A DNA stretch of 64,000 bases from Candidatus Vicinibacter proximus (GTDB lineage Bacteria; Bacteroidota; Bacteroidia; Chitinophagales; Saprospiraceae): NCBI GenBank assembly GCA_016713905.1, contig JADJOE010000002.1, positions 372,001-436,000 of the forward strand. Reading direction: 5' to 3'. The notes below the pieces were generated by a model that was given only the letters and a program-made list of their open reading frames with translations, had not been told where the DNA came from and did no database searches. Shown piece by piece: positions 1 through 9,330 of the stretch. A program made the translations under genes and the position numbers. Numbering within the stretch: position 1 is the stretch's first letter; each line of letters starts with the position of its first letter.

Positions 1-982
1 TCTGCATGGCCTCCAACAATGGTGTCGAGGGCTTCATGTAAATGAGTTGCGGGTGATAAATGTCCTTTATCCTTAATTCAGGATTTTGTTTGTGAAGCTT
101 TACTATTTTATACGTGGAGACGGTACCACAATAATTTCCCTCCAGATCCATGACCAGGTAATTGGCCAATCCATTGCGAATGACCAGATCCATACATTCT
201 TGAAGAGTCTGGTAGTCCGGTAAATAAACATTTACCTTTCTGGCCATCATGCCAATGGTTTTATTTTTTACGACATCGTCGATCGCTACACTTTTATATT
301 CCTGCATCGCACTCATAAAAATAAAGATCCCTATGAATACCATAACCCAGGCTTCCTGGTAAATTCCATAACCAATCAGCAACAGACATATAAATTGACC
401 TATTCTACTTGCCCATTTGGTGGCACTCAATCGACCTAATCTCATGGCAAGTAACGCTCTGAGTACACGCCCTCCATCCATTGGAAATGCAGGTATCAAA
501 TTAAAAATCATCAGAAAAATATTAGCCACCATGAGGGTGGGAATAAAATTTTGCCAGGTCAAAAAGCTTTCTTGAACTTCCAGATCAGGAGCCAATATGG
601 CCGTGCCATAACGAAGCATCAGATAAATAAGTATTACAATCGCTATAACCAGATTTACTACAGGTCCCATCAAGGCTACCCAAAGCTCCTGCGAAGGTTT
701 TTCCGGCATATTGCGCAATCTGGCCACTCCGCCAATTGGTAAAAGTATAATGTCTTCTGTTTTGATATTGTATCGACGGGCAGTGAGGGCATGTCCAAAT
801 TCATGCAGCACCACACAGACAAACATACATAACATGAAGACCATTTCAACCACAATTAGGTCCAGACTGGTTCCAGCCATTAGTCCGCTGCCGAGAATAT
901 ACACGAATAAGAAAAGAAAAGACCAGTGAATCTTCACCGGGATTCCGGCAAAGGTGCCGATGCGTAAGGATTGTTCTATCAT
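1..982 (-). CDS. Site-2 protease (M50) with C-terminal CBS domain, 3' end cut by window edge
   Basis: About 327 residues are visible; the gene continues past the left edge. The product is a polytopic membrane zinc protease of the M50/site-2 family, which cleaves substrates within the membrane. The zinc motif HEFGH lies at about residues 60-64 inside a hydrophobic segment, and the second motif (NLIPAFPMDGGR) lies near residue 168. Hydrophobic segments flank both, and from about residue 230 a soluble part resembles a CBS domain. The ATG at 982 opens the frame and lies 3 nt downstream of the stop of the acyl-CoA dehydrogenase gene, so the two are probably co-transcribed and translationally coupled. 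The family (SpoIVFB-like Zn protease with CBS) is clear; the substrate is unknown. Confidence 0.9.
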   Translation of the reverse strand, partial: MIEQSLRIGTFAGIPVKIHWSFLFLFVYILGSGLMAGTSLDLIVVEMVFMLCMFVCVVLHEFGHALTARRYNIKTEDIILLPIGGVARLRNMPEKPSQELWVALMGPVVNLVIAIVILIYLMLRYGTAILAPDLEVQESFLTWQNFIPTLMVANIFLMIFNLIPAFPMDGGRVLRALLAMRLGRLSATKWASRIGQFICLLLIGYGIYQEAWVMVFIGIFIFMSAMQEYKSVAIDDVVKNKTIGMMARKVNVYLPDYQTLQECMDLVIRNGLANYLVMDLEGNYCGTVSTYKIVKLHKQNPELRIKDIYHPQLIYMKPSTPLLEAMQ

Positions 983-985
983 TAT

Positions 986-2158
986 TTATTGGCTGCTCCA
1001 CATGGGTTGATAAAGTTGACCCTGGAGTATAGCCCTGGATACAACCATTCTTTGTACCTCAGAAGTTCCCTCATAGATCTGGGTAATTTTGGCGTCCCTC
1101 ATGAGACGCTCTACATGATACTCTTTTACGAAGCCATATCCTCCGTGGATCTGGACTGCTTCGACGGTGTGTTTCATGGCAACATCAGAAGCAAAAAGTT
1201 TTGCCATAGATGCCGCCACACCAAAATCCATACCCTGATCTTTCATCCATGCTGCACGGTGTACCATGAGTCTGGCAGCTTCAATTTCAGTGGCCATATC
1301 CGCTAATTTGAATGCAATCGCCTGATGCTGGGAGATTGGTTTTCCAAATGTTTTTCTTTCTTTGGAATAGTTCAAAGCCAATTCATAGGCTCCGGAAGCT
1401 ATACCTAAGGCTTGTGAGGCAATCCCTATCCTTCCTCCGGTCAATGTCTGCATGGCAAATTTAAATCCGTTCCCCGGAGGTCCCAGCAAGTTTTCCTTGG
1501 GTACTTTAACATCATTGTATAGTATGGTGTGGGTATCTGAAGATCGGATTCCCAGTTTATCTTCCTTAGCACCAATCACAACACCCGGCCATGAGGTTTC
1601 TACGATAAAAGTACATATCCCTTTATGTCCTGATCCCGGATCAGACTGGGCCATGACCAAATGAACAGAAGAGCTTCCACCGTTAGTAATCCAGTTTTTT
1701 GTTCCATTCAACAGGTAGTGATCTCCACAATCAATGGCTGTAGTTTTTTGCTGCGTGGCATCGCTGCCTGCCTCTGGTTCCGAAAGACAAAAGGATCCTA
1801 TCCATTCACCTGAAGCTAAAATTGGAAGATATTTCTGTTTCTGTGCCTCTGTGCCCATTTTTTCAATTCCCCAGCAAACCAAGCTATTGTTGACAGACAT
1901 AATCACCGAACAAGAATTGTCTACTTTGGAAATTTCTTCCATTGCCAACACATAGGAAATGGTGTCCATTCCACCACCACCGTACTCCGGGGAAACCATC
2001 ATCCCGAGAAATCCCATTTCGCCCATTTTCTTGACCTGTTCGGTTGGGAATTTCATTTGGGTGTCGCGCTCAATTACGCCAGGCAAGAGTTCCTGCTGGG
2101 CAAAGTCTCGTGCGGCTTGTCTTACTGCTTCATGCTCTTCTGAAAGATTAAAATACAT
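986..2158 (-). CDS. Acyl-CoA dehydrogenase
   Basis: FAD-dependent enzyme that introduces the alpha-beta double bond into acyl-CoA in fatty-acid or branched-chain amino-acid catabolism. The 390-aa length is normal for the family. The N-terminal helical domain begins at YFNLSEEHEAVR, the middle beta domain carries the SEPEAGSD signature, and the C-terminal domain has IYEGTSE near residue 361, whose Glu is at the catalytic-base position of short-chain and butyryl-type enzymes. I chose the ATG at 2158 over an upstream in-frame ATG at 2218, because the extra 20 residues are hydrophobic and do not belong to the fold. First gene of a pair with the M50 protease. Exact chain-length preference cannot be read from sequence; a short-chain enzyme is the best guess. 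Confidence 0.93.
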   Translation of the reverse strand: MYFNLSEEHEAVRQAARDFAQQELLPGVIERDTQMKFPTEQVKKMGEMGFLGMMVSPEYGGGGMDTISYVLAMEEISKVDNSCSVIMSVNNSLVCWGIEKMGTEAQKQKYLPILASGEWIGSFCLSEPEAGSDATQQKTTAIDCGDHYLLNGTKNWITNGGSSSVHLVMAQSDPGSGHKGICTFIVETSWPGVVIGAKEDKLGIRSSDTHTILYNDVKVPKENLLGPPGNGFKFAMQTLTGGRIGIASQALGIASGAYELALNYSKERKTFGKPISQHQAIAFKLADMATEIEAARLMVHRAAWMKDQGMDFGVAASMAKLFASDVAMKHTVEAVQIHGGYGFVKEYHVERLMRDAKITQIYEGTSEVQRMVVSRAILQGQLYQPMWSSQ

Positions 2159-2419
2159 GGCTAGGATTTTTTTTGCGAAGATAATCGAAATGAGCAAAAT
2201 ATACCCAACTTGGTCCAAACCCCACTGCCAACATAAAAATAAAATTACTTCACTGATAGTTTCTGAAAATTATTAAGGTTTATGACTTAACACTAAATTC
2301 CATTGGCGGACAGGATATTAGCTATTGCTTTTGAGCAAATAACCAAACAGATCCAAAACCATTTGAGGTTTTAGCTTCAATCCAGATAAAGCATTCTTAA
2401 GAAAGCTAAAAACTTATTC

Positions 2420-2427
2420 TAAATTTG
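2420..2427 (+). promoter_or_regulatory. Candidate -7 box (TAAATTTG)
   Basis: Matches the Bacteroidota sigma-ABfr -7 consensus TAnnTTTG and lies 64 nt before the ATG of the TerB-like gene. No convincing TTTG -33 box sits at the expected distance, so this is a weak call. The rest of the 2159-2491 gap holds nothing else I can support. Confidence 0.3.
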
Positions 2428-2491
2428 CAACCAACCAAAGTTGCTGACACATATTGAATACAATGATGCAAACCAAAAAAAATCGATCCAT

Positions 2492-2890
2492 ATGAGTAAA
2501 CCGGAAGCATTTTATGAAAAAATAGCCTACCTCTTTTACGCTGTCGCAAAAATTGATGGAAACGTAGCTCTTTCTGAATTCAACAAACTTCACGAGGAAA
2601 TAGAGAAAATTTGGAGAAAAACTGATGATGAAAAACATGAATTCGATACAGATGGTGGAATTGAAACAGAAGCTATTTTTGAATGGTTGGATGAGGAGGG
2701 ATACAGCTCTGAGGACGCACTAAATGAATTTAAAGAGTACGCACTTGAACACGCAGCTCATTTTGATCGGCTTACGCATGAAAACATCATGCATACTTGC
2801 AGGGAAATCGCCTCCCAAATAAGAAAAATCAATCATGCTGAATCTAATCTTTTGCACGATATCGAAATTTTTCTTAAAAAAATAAAATAG
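2492..2890 (+). CDS. TerB-like small acidic/helical protein
   Basis: 132-aa soluble, all-helical protein. The stretch LFYAVAKIDGNVALSEFNKL followed by a C-terminal helix ending in a hydrophobic/lysine segment is the layout of TerB-like (tellurite-resistance family, DjlA N-terminal-like) domains, where an acidic D-G motif follows the first helix. The function of stand-alone TerB-like proteins is not settled; metal sensing or stress roles are discussed for the family. The ATG at 2492 was chosen because the 17 residues upstream are polar and start on TTG. No signal peptide or membrane segment. Monocistronic, with a possible promoter at 2420. The assignment is from pattern recognition only. Confidence 0.6.
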   Translation: MSKPEAFYEKIAYLFYAVAKIDGNVALSEFNKLHEEIEKIWRKTDDEKHEFDTDGGIETEAIFEWLDEEGYSSEDALNEFKEYALEHAAHFDRLTHENIMHTCREIASQIRKINHAESNLLHDIEIFLKKIK

Positions 2891-3108
2891 TTTTTGAAGG
2901 GAAAATATCTGTTACAACTATTCGTTGACTCATTTATTTTCAAGCGCTATTAAATCTTTGCCAACAAGGGTCTTGATGGATATTAACTTTTTATTGGTGT
3001 TAGAAAATATATTGAAAGATATCTATCACAATTTATATGAAACCGATAAATTAATTGAAAAATTGAGCCATTCAATTTTAAAGTTGGCTTTACTAATCCT
3101 AAAATTGT

Positions 3109-4395
3109 TTAATGCAAAAAGAGTTTATCTGTTTTACCATTGGATTTTATAAAATAAAACATTTCACCTTGTAAGATACCTAGATCCAATTCTTCTTCAT
3201 TAGATCTAAGGATTTCTACACCATTTAAGTTGATAATTTGGATGGCGTTGTGTTCCGGATTGTAAAGAGTATGGTTAAAAAGATAATAATCCTTGATTGG
3301 CTCGCAAGGGTCTAAAAAAATTGAGTTTGAAATAATTTCTGTTCCAGATTTATTCTCCAACTTAATTCTGAAATTGGCCTTTTCATTTGTATTTGCTCTT
3401 AAACGAGTCTCATAAAATAATCCCTCATTGGACTCGACTTCCTGCAAATTATACCACAGAACACCATCAGGGCTGGATTGAATATAAAATCGGTCGCCTT
3501 TATTCACCTGGTAAACAGACCAGCGCATTAATAATTCGTCCGCAGCGCATACCGCACTAAACTCAATATCCTGAATGCCAAGTGGCGATTGAAAATTATC
3601 CACACAACTTGAAAAATCAAGATAATCTTCTATCTCCCCCAATGAATGAATATGCCATGGAAAGCTGGCATTTGTGGATTTCATTACATTGGCTACACTG
3701 TCGAAGTGCAATGAATTCGAAGAATGCCCCACCCATTCATGACTAGATAAAGCTTCGTTAGGATTCTGGCTGCTTACAAAGCCCATCAAAGCTACACCCG
3801 GAAGACATAAAGTTCCTAAATAGGTAACCCCCACATTCGAGTAATTACCAGTATAGAAAATATACATGTCATCATCACCAGGAAAATTATTGACAATAAG
3901 CCAGTCTAAAAAATTTTCCAAGGTTTCTACGATACCATTTCCATAACTGAAAGGGGTAAGTGAATCATAAAATGTAACCGTGAGTTCTTTGTTGACATCC
4001 CAGTTAGGGGCAGCAATATTAAATTTATTGATGATGCTATTCGATAAGGTATTCATGTAGGCAACGACCTCATTATTTTTATTGTAAGAACCCACTCGCC
4101 TTCTCTCGTAGGAAGTATCCACATAAAAATGGACTTCAAAATTACCGCTGGTACCTCTTTTACGGGTTCTTTGTTCGATTATTGCCCGCCTTCTTTCAAA
4201 AGAGGCCACTAATTCATCATGATATAATTCAGTTACACACTGGGTGTTTTCTGTTTGTTTTTCTGTTTGGTTAAATTGAGCTAATAGCTCAATGCCCCCA
4301 AAGAGAAAAATTAAAACGCTGGCACAAATTAATTTTACAAAAAACAAAGTAAATACATGACAATGAACTACAAATGTACTGTAAAAATATTTCAT
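3109..4395 (-). CDS. Secreted metzincin-like protein with altered zinc motif and T9SS tail
   Basis: 428 aa. The N-terminus is hydrophobic, with probable signal-peptide cleavage near ELLAQF around residue 40. The central part resembles reprolysin-type (M12B-like) metallopeptidases of Bacteroidota, with a histidine motif HEWVGHSSNSLHFD near residues 226-239 followed by a VANVMKS stretch in the place of the Met-turn. The usual pattern is HExGHxxxxxHD; here one residue is inserted, giving HExxxH, so zinc catalysis may be lost or rearranged. The C-terminal ~50 residues (IQIINLNGVEILRS and onward, ending KLFLH) look like a type A T9SS sorting domain. A Fn3-like region may lie between. Probably secreted or cell-surface; substrate unknown. 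Stands alone, with AT-rich DNA upstream. Confidence 0.6.
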   Translation of the reverse strand: MKYFYSTFVVHCHVFTLFFVKLICASVLIFLFGGIELLAQFNQTEKQTENTQCVTELYHDELVASFERRRAIIEQRTRKRGTSGNFEVHFYVDTSYERRRVGSYNKNNEVVAYMNTLSNSIINKFNIAAPNWDVNKELTVTFYDSLTPFSYGNGIVETLENFLDWLIVNNFPGDDDMYIFYTGNYSNVGVTYLGTLCLPGVALMGFVSSQNPNEALSSHEWVGHSSNSLHFDSVANVMKSTNASFPWHIHSLGEIEDYLDFSSCVDNFQSPLGIQDIEFSAVCAADELLMRWSVYQVNKGDRFYIQSSPDGVLWYNLQEVESNEGLFYETRLRANTNEKANFRIKLENKSGTEIISNSIFLDPCEPIKDYYLFNHTLYNPEHNAIQIINLNGVEILRSNEEELDLGILQGEMFYFIKSNGKTDKLFLH

Positions 4396-4437
4396 ATATT
4401 CAAATTTAAAGCGTAATAAAATCCACTTTTAAAACAT

Positions 4438-4473
4438 ATTATTAATTAAATATATATTATTATAATTAATAAT
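4438..4473. repeat. AT-only inverted repeat
   Basis: Perfect 11-bp arms (ATTATTAATTA at 4438-4448, TAATTAATAAT at 4463-4473) around a 14-nt AT loop, in the gap between the pcm stop and the start of the metzincin-like gene. It has no GC in the stem and no U-tract beyond background, so it is a poor terminator. It could be an operator for the downstream gene or chance in AT-rich DNA. Confidence 0.35.
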
Positions 4474-4632
4474 GTGTTATAAACAACATCGACCTACCGT
4501 TGCCAGCAAGTACGAGTACCCAGCATGATTTGTGTAACTTGGAAATGAAATGAATGAAATACTAAATAAAAAACTTTACAATAATAATATAAGTTCCAAA
4601 TAATACCTCTTTTTTTAAGTTTTTTTTAATAT

Positions 4633-5283
4633 TTATACTGTTCCCTTTAACATTGGAACAAATTTAAAGTGCCCAAAGTCCTCTTTTGTAATATTTTCGT
4701 TTGTGTCTTTATGAACTCTGATCATGGTTTGAACCCCATGTCCGGTCTCTAGAGGCAAAACCATGAGTCCTCCGGGTTTGAGCTGATTCAATAACGCGGT
4801 TGGTAAGTGGGGGCAAGCAGCAGTAATAAGTATTTTATCGAATGGGGCAAACCTTGGTAAACCTAAAAACCCATCACCATAAAAAGTACGTATGCCAAGA
4901 TATCCAAGATGCTTCAACCTTTCAGCGGTCTTGTCATGTAAATATTTGTGCCGTTCAATGGAATACACTTTGGCCCCCATCTCAAACAGTACACAAGCCT
5001 GATAGCCGGAGCCAAGCCCTATCTCAAGAACCTTTTCTCCTTTGCTGATTTTAAGCAAACTGGTTTGAAAAGCAACTGTATAAGGTTGTGATATGGTTTG
5101 TTCGCAATCAATTGGAAAGGCTTGGTCTTTATAGGACCAATCTTCAAAAGCTTTATCCAGAAAAGCATGTCTTGGCACTTTGAGAATGGCTTCCAATACC
5201 ATTTCGTCTTTAATGCCTTTGGATACCAATTCAGCCACCAACTTTTTCCTCAGACCCTTTTGTCGATAATTATCTGTAATCAT
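4633..5283 (-). CDS. pcm: Protein-L-isoaspartate O-methyltransferase
   Basis: Transfers a methyl group from S-adenosylmethionine to isoaspartyl residues in damaged proteins, starting their repair in the cytoplasm. 216 aa, the usual PCMT length. The substrate-side motif FPIDCEQTISQPYTVA is followed by the SAM-binding glycine loop VLEIGLGSGYQACVL, the acidic IER loop, and ITAACPHLPTALLNQLKPGG. The ATG at 5283 was preferred over one at 5376: the extra N-terminal 31 residues are unlike the family, and MITDNYRQKGLRKKLV is the typical opening. Divergent from the phosphohexomutase gene. Confidence 0.95.
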   Translation of the reverse strand: MITDNYRQKGLRKKLVAELVSKGIKDEMVLEAILKVPRHAFLDKAFEDWSYKDQAFPIDCEQTISQPYTVAFQTSLLKISKGEKVLEIGLGSGYQACVLFEMGAKVYSIERHKYLHDKTAERLKHLGYLGIRTFYGDGFLGLPRFAPFDKILITAACPHLPTALLNQLKPGGLMVLPLETGHGVQTMIRVHKDTNENITKEDFGHFKFVPMLKGTV

Positions 5284-5354
5284 ATTAAAATCGCACGAAT
5301 ATATATAATTATTTTTTAATATGTCTAGAAATATGCAATTTGTCGGGATCCTGA

Positions 5355-5362
5355 TATCTTTG
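5355..5362 (+). promoter_or_regulatory. Candidate -7 box (TATCTTTG)
   Basis: Matches TAnnTTTG and ends 20 nt before the ATG of the phosphohexomutase gene. A TTTG at 5339-5342 is too close (12 nt) for a normal -33 box, so only the -7 element is supported. Confidence 0.4.
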
Positions 5363-5382
5363 AGGGAGAAAATCATTCATGA

Positions 5383-6786
5383 ATGAATAAACCTGCACAG
5401 ATAAAATTTGGAACCGATGGCTGGCGCGCTATAATTGCTGAGGATTATACTTTGGAAAATCTTCGACGAGTATGTATGGGCACCGTTCTGTGGATGAAGA
5501 AAAACGAATTGAAATCTGCGCTGATTGGTCATGATTGCAGGTTTGGCGGTCGTTTATTTCTGGAAGAATCTGCCAGGGTATTTGCATCACATGGGATCAA
5601 AGTGTTTGTCGCAGACGGCTTCGTCAGTACACCAATGATATCTCTTGGGGTTGTTCAACATAAAGTGGATCTTGGAATCGTAATTACTGCCAGCCATAAT
5701 CCTCCTTCCTATAATGGCTACAAACTAAAATCCTCATATGGTGGGCCAACTTCCCCTGCTCAAATTGAAGAAGTTGAAGCATTGATTCCGGATGAATATG
5801 CACCTCATCTTGAGCGGTATGAACAATATTTGTCTCAGGGACAGATTGCAGTTATCCCTCTCCAGAATAGTTATGTTACCCACATTAGAAATCGTTTTGA
5901 CCTCGATGAGATCCATAAAAAAACAGCGGTCGCTTATGACGCCATGTATGGTGCCGGGCAAGAAGTCATGAAAGAACTTTTTCCGAATCTGAGAGCTTTT
6001 CACTGCGAATGGAATCCAGGTTTTATGGATATTCCTCCGGAACCTATTCCAAAAAATCTTGTGGAGATTTCAAGGTTCTTAAAATCCAATCCCGGAAAGT
6101 ACCTTGGCATAGCTAATGATGGAGATGCAGACCGTGTGGCGATGTTGGATGATGAAGGCAATTTAATTGATTCACATCATATCCTCCTCTTGTTGCTTTA
6201 TTACCTCGCAGGAATTAAAAAAATGAAAGGGGATGTTGTGGTTAGCTTTTCTGTCACCAACAAAGTCAAAAAACTTGCTGATTATTTTGATCTCAAAACT
6301 ACGATCACAAAAATCGGATTTAAATACATCGCGGAACACATGATAGATGGTGATGTGTTGGTTGCCGGTGAAGAATCAGGTGGACTGGCCATCAAGGGAC
6401 ATATTCCGGAACGGGATGGAATTTGGATTGCATTAACGGTACTGGAATTTGTAGCATTGTCAGGTAAACCTATTACTCAATTAATCCGGGAAATTTATGA
6501 CATCGTTGGACCATTTGCTTATGACCGTCTGGATCTTAAGCTCTGGCCTGACCAAATGAAAAATGTCAAGCATATTCTCAATTCCGGTCCAATTGTCCAA
6601 TGGGGTAGCTATACCACCCGATCCTTTGAGCAACTAGATGGGTATAAATATTACTTTGACCATGACAACTGGCTCATGTTTCGGGCTTCAGGAACTGAAC
6701 CTGTTCTAAGGATCTATGCTCAGGGAAGGGATGCTGATGAAGTCATCCAATTACTGGATACCGCAAGAAAAATTTTAAACATCTAA
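5383..6786 (+). CDS. Phosphoglucomutase/phosphomannomutase family enzyme
   Basis: Cytoplasmic alpha-D-phosphohexomutase that interconverts hexose 1- and 6-phosphates through a phosphoserine, feeding nucleotide-sugar synthesis. 467 aa with all four family motifs: catalytic-serine loop TASHNPPSYNG (~101-111), Mg-binding loop DGDADR (~246-251), sugar-specificity loop GEESGG (~329-334), and phosphate-binding loop RASGTEP (~433-439). The GEESGG loop suggests glucose- or mixed-specificity enzymes, but substrate preference cannot be fixed by eye. Divergent from pcm, with about 100 bp between start codons. Confidence 0.95.
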   Translation: MNKPAQIKFGTDGWRAIIAEDYTLENLRRVCMGTVLWMKKNELKSALIGHDCRFGGRLFLEESARVFASHGIKVFVADGFVSTPMISLGVVQHKVDLGIVITASHNPPSYNGYKLKSSYGGPTSPAQIEEVEALIPDEYAPHLERYEQYLSQGQIAVIPLQNSYVTHIRNRFDLDEIHKKTAVAYDAMYGAGQEVMKELFPNLRAFHCEWNPGFMDIPPEPIPKNLVEISRFLKSNPGKYLGIANDGDADRVAMLDDEGNLIDSHHILLLLLYYLAGIKKMKGDVVVSFSVTNKVKKLADYFDLKTTITKIGFKYIAEHMIDGDVLVAGEESGGLAIKGHIPERDGIWIALTVLEFVALSGKPITQLIREIYDIVGPFAYDRLDLKLWPDQMKNVKHILNSGPIVQWGSYTTRSFEQLDGYKYYFDHDNWLMFRASGTEPVLRIYAQGRDADEVIQLLDTARKILNI

Positions 6787-6824
6787 GATGGTCCTTCCTT
6801 ATCCAGGAACGATTCTCGAAAGGA

Positions 6825-7280
6825 TCAATGTTTAATCATAGCCGTATGTGGAATGTTGTCTTCCATATATTCTTCACCCACTGGTACAAATCCAAAGCCT
6901 GAATAAAATTTTAGTAAATACGATTGGGCAGAAATTTTAATCGGCTGTCCTGGAAAAAGTTTCTCCATTTGACGCATAGATTCATCCATTACAATCTTGC
7001 CGAAACCCTGATTGCGAAAATTATAATCACTAACTACTCTGCCAATGGATGGATATTCAGGATACGAAATTTTTGGTGGCAGCAATCGGGTATAGGCAGC
7101 TAATTCCCCAGATTCTACATATAGCATCAGGTGATGGGCATGCAGATCTTTATAGTCCAGATCCTGGTAGACACAATTTTGTTCGACAACAAAAACCTCC
7201 ACTCTAAGTCTTATGATTTCATACAATTCAAAAGGACTTAATTCTTCAAATTTTTTTAGAATAAAATGAAAGTTTTGCAT
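6825..7280 (-). CDS. elaA: ElaA-type GNAT N-acetyltransferase
   Basis: 151-aa GNAT-fold acyltransferase close to E. coli ElaA in length and layout. Recognisable stretches are LRVEVFVVEQNCVYQDLD near the N-terminus, AAYTRLLPP, the acetyl-CoA-binding loop with IGRVVSDYNFRNQGFGK, and KFYSGFGFVPVGEEYMEDNIPH at the end (H-x-x-M close). The acceptor of ElaA proteins is not established. Lies 24 nt downstream of the dnaX stop on the same strand, so the two may share a transcript, and is convergent with the phosphohexomutase gene. Confidence 0.88.
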   Translation of the reverse strand: MQNFHFILKKFEELSPFELYEIIRLRVEVFVVEQNCVYQDLDYKDLHAHHLMLYVESGELAAYTRLLPPKISYPEYPSIGRVVSDYNFRNQGFGKIVMDESMRQMEKLFPGQPIKISAQSYLLKFYSGFGFVPVGEEYMEDNIPHTAMIKH

Positions 7281-7304
7281 AAGAATGTTCTGCCGTAAAA
7301 AGTA

Positions 7305-9119
7305 TTAATCCTCATCAATTTTGAGCTCGAGCACATTTCTGAGTTCTTCAATTTCCGGATTTACTGCATACAATAAATCCCATTTTTCTTTGGCAGAATA
7401 AAGTACTTTTGGTTTGACGAGGTCTTCCTTTTGCGCCATTTCGGGATCAATTTCAACACTCATCCGAATTCCTGTCTCCCGAAAGAAAGATTTGATTTTT
7501 TCTTCCAGATTAAGTTCAGATCTAAGGGCTTCCTGCGCAAGTATAGAGCCAACTAAAAAGTTTACCTGATTTTCTGCAATCAAAACCTTTGCCTGTCGCA
7601 TATATGCGAGTAGTGAATTTGATTTTTGATCCTGGATGCAACCTTCCCAGAAAATACGAACACTTTCCTCAGAAAATTCCATTTTATTTTCCTGTCGGAT
7701 TCTTTCGTCGTTTGCAATCTTTTCCTTTATCATTTTAAGATCTGCCAACCTGGGAATCGAACTTACTGCGGCAGGGCCTGGGTTACTCACTTTATCCGTG
7801 GAAGCAGCCGGCACAGTTGTAGTCTGGTTAGCTAACTGGGTCGTTTTCGGATTTTCATTGGACACAACTACAGGAACACTAGAAATCTGTCCAGTCTGCT
7901 GTACTTTATCTGTTAACTCAAAATTGTGTTGAACGTTTTGGGGAATTTGGATTTGCTCTTTGCTCAGTTCAGAAGTTTTTTTTTCAGGGGCTGGTGCTGT
8001 TGTCGTAGAGATTCCTTTAGTGATTAAATTTCTGAATTGACAAAGTTTGTTAAGCAATATCTCTACATGAAGCCGCTTGTTGCGCGCTCTACCCATATTG
8101 ATTTCAGATTCGTTGAGACTTTCGAGACAAGTCATCAGAAAAGATTTGCTGTAGTTCTGCGCCTGTGAGAGATATCTTGATTTGGAATGTTCGCTCCCTT
8201 CAAATAGTGCGGCCATTTCCGGACTTTTGCAGACCAAAAGATTTCTGGCATGCAGACCCAAACCCTCCAGCAGAACTTCGGAATCAAAACCAAGTTTTAG
8301 AATTTTGTCGTATAGAAGAAAAGCGGTTTGCTCATCTTCAAGTAGAAAAGCATCGTAAAACTTAAAAAAATAATCCTGATCCAGAACATTCAGATTGTCC
8401 GCTACATCCTTGTAGCTCAATTTCTTTCCCGAAAAGCTGGTAATGCGGTCGAAGATGGATAAAGCATCCCTCATTGCGCCATCGGCTTTTTGGGCAATTA
8501 AATATAAGGCTTCAGAATCTGCTTCAATGGATTCTACCGCACAAATTTTTTCCAACTGATGGATGATGTCTTTGACCTGAATTCTTCTGAAATCATATAC
8601 CTGACATCGACTCAGGATGGTTGGGATAATTTTATGTTTTTCAGTGGTGGCCAGAATAAATTTTGCATAAGGTGGTGGCTCTTCCAGAGTCTTCAAAAAA
8701 GCATTAAATGCAGAGGAGGTCAACATGTGCACCTCGTCTATGATGTAGATCTTAAACTTTCCGTATTGGGGTTGGTATCTAACCTGTTCTACCAAAGCCC
8801 TCATATCCTCTACTCCATTATTTGAAGCAGCATCGAGTTCTATAATGTTGAATGAATTGTTTTCCTGAAATGCCTGACAAGTCTTGCAGACATTACAGGG
8901 TTCCCACTCAGGGCTTGGATTTTCACAATTCAGTACCCTGGCCAAAATCCTTGCGCAAGTAGTCTTACCTACCCCCCTTGGGCCGGTAAAAAGAAAGGCA
9001 TGTGCTACCTGGCCCTGAGATAAAGCATTTTTCAAGGTATTGGAGATGTGCTCCTGACCTATAACGTCAGACCATTTAAGGGGCCTGTATTTGCGTGCTG
9101 AAACAAGAAATCCTTCCAT
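7305..9119 (-). CDS. dnaX: DNA polymerase III subunit gamma/tau
   Basis: Clamp-loader ATPase that loads the beta sliding clamp and ties together the replicase. 604 aa. Order: Walker A GPRGVGKT (46-53), four-cysteine zinc module (~65-81), DEVHML Walker B, sensor/arginine-finger SRC motif (ILSRCQVYDFRRI), helical collar, then a low-complexity linker rich in T, P, V and Q (~375-460) and a C-terminal tau-like domain. A TAATTTTG -7-like box lies at 9133-9140, 13 nt before the ATG at 9119. I see no obvious slippery heptamer producing a short gamma form, but did not search exhaustively. Confidence 0.97.
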   Translation of the reverse strand: MEGFLVSARKYRPLKWSDVIGQEHISNTLKNALSQGQVAHAFLFTGPRGVGKTTCARILARVLNCENPSPEWEPCNVCKTCQAFQENNSFNIIELDAASNNGVEDMRALVEQVRYQPQYGKFKIYIIDEVHMLTSSAFNAFLKTLEEPPPYAKFILATTEKHKIIPTILSRCQVYDFRRIQVKDIIHQLEKICAVESIEADSEALYLIAQKADGAMRDALSIFDRITSFSGKKLSYKDVADNLNVLDQDYFFKFYDAFLLEDEQTAFLLYDKILKLGFDSEVLLEGLGLHARNLLVCKSPEMAALFEGSEHSKSRYLSQAQNYSKSFLMTCLESLNESEINMGRARNKRLHVEILLNKLCQFRNLITKGISTTTAPAPEKKTSELSKEQIQIPQNVQHNFELTDKVQQTGQISSVPVVVSNENPKTTQLANQTTTVPAASTDKVSNPGPAAVSSIPRLADLKMIKEKIANDERIRQENKMEFSEESVRIFWEGCIQDQKSNSLLAYMRQAKVLIAENQVNFLVGSILAQEALRSELNLEEKIKSFFRETGIRMSVEIDPEMAQKEDLVKPKVLYSAKEKWDLLYAVNPEIEELRNVLELKIDED

Positions 9120-9330
9120 GTCAATAATGGGTCAAAATTAACCTATTCATGAGAATTTTAATGCATTGGTTTGAGACTTACCGGTTTTTTAAATGGGTAT
9201 GCACAAAAATGTAAATTATATTTAACCCTCAACCGGTAAGTAGATATTTCCATCAAAAAATGCAAAGCACCATGAATAATTGATACTCGATCCTCCCGGA
9301 ATGCTATTTTTACCACACAATTGTTACAAC

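Noticed and set aside
2925..3152. 75-aa plus-strand ORF
   Set aside because: Overlaps the 3' end of the metzincin-like gene on the opposite strand and is composed of Leu/Ile-rich AT-biased codons; no domain or start context.
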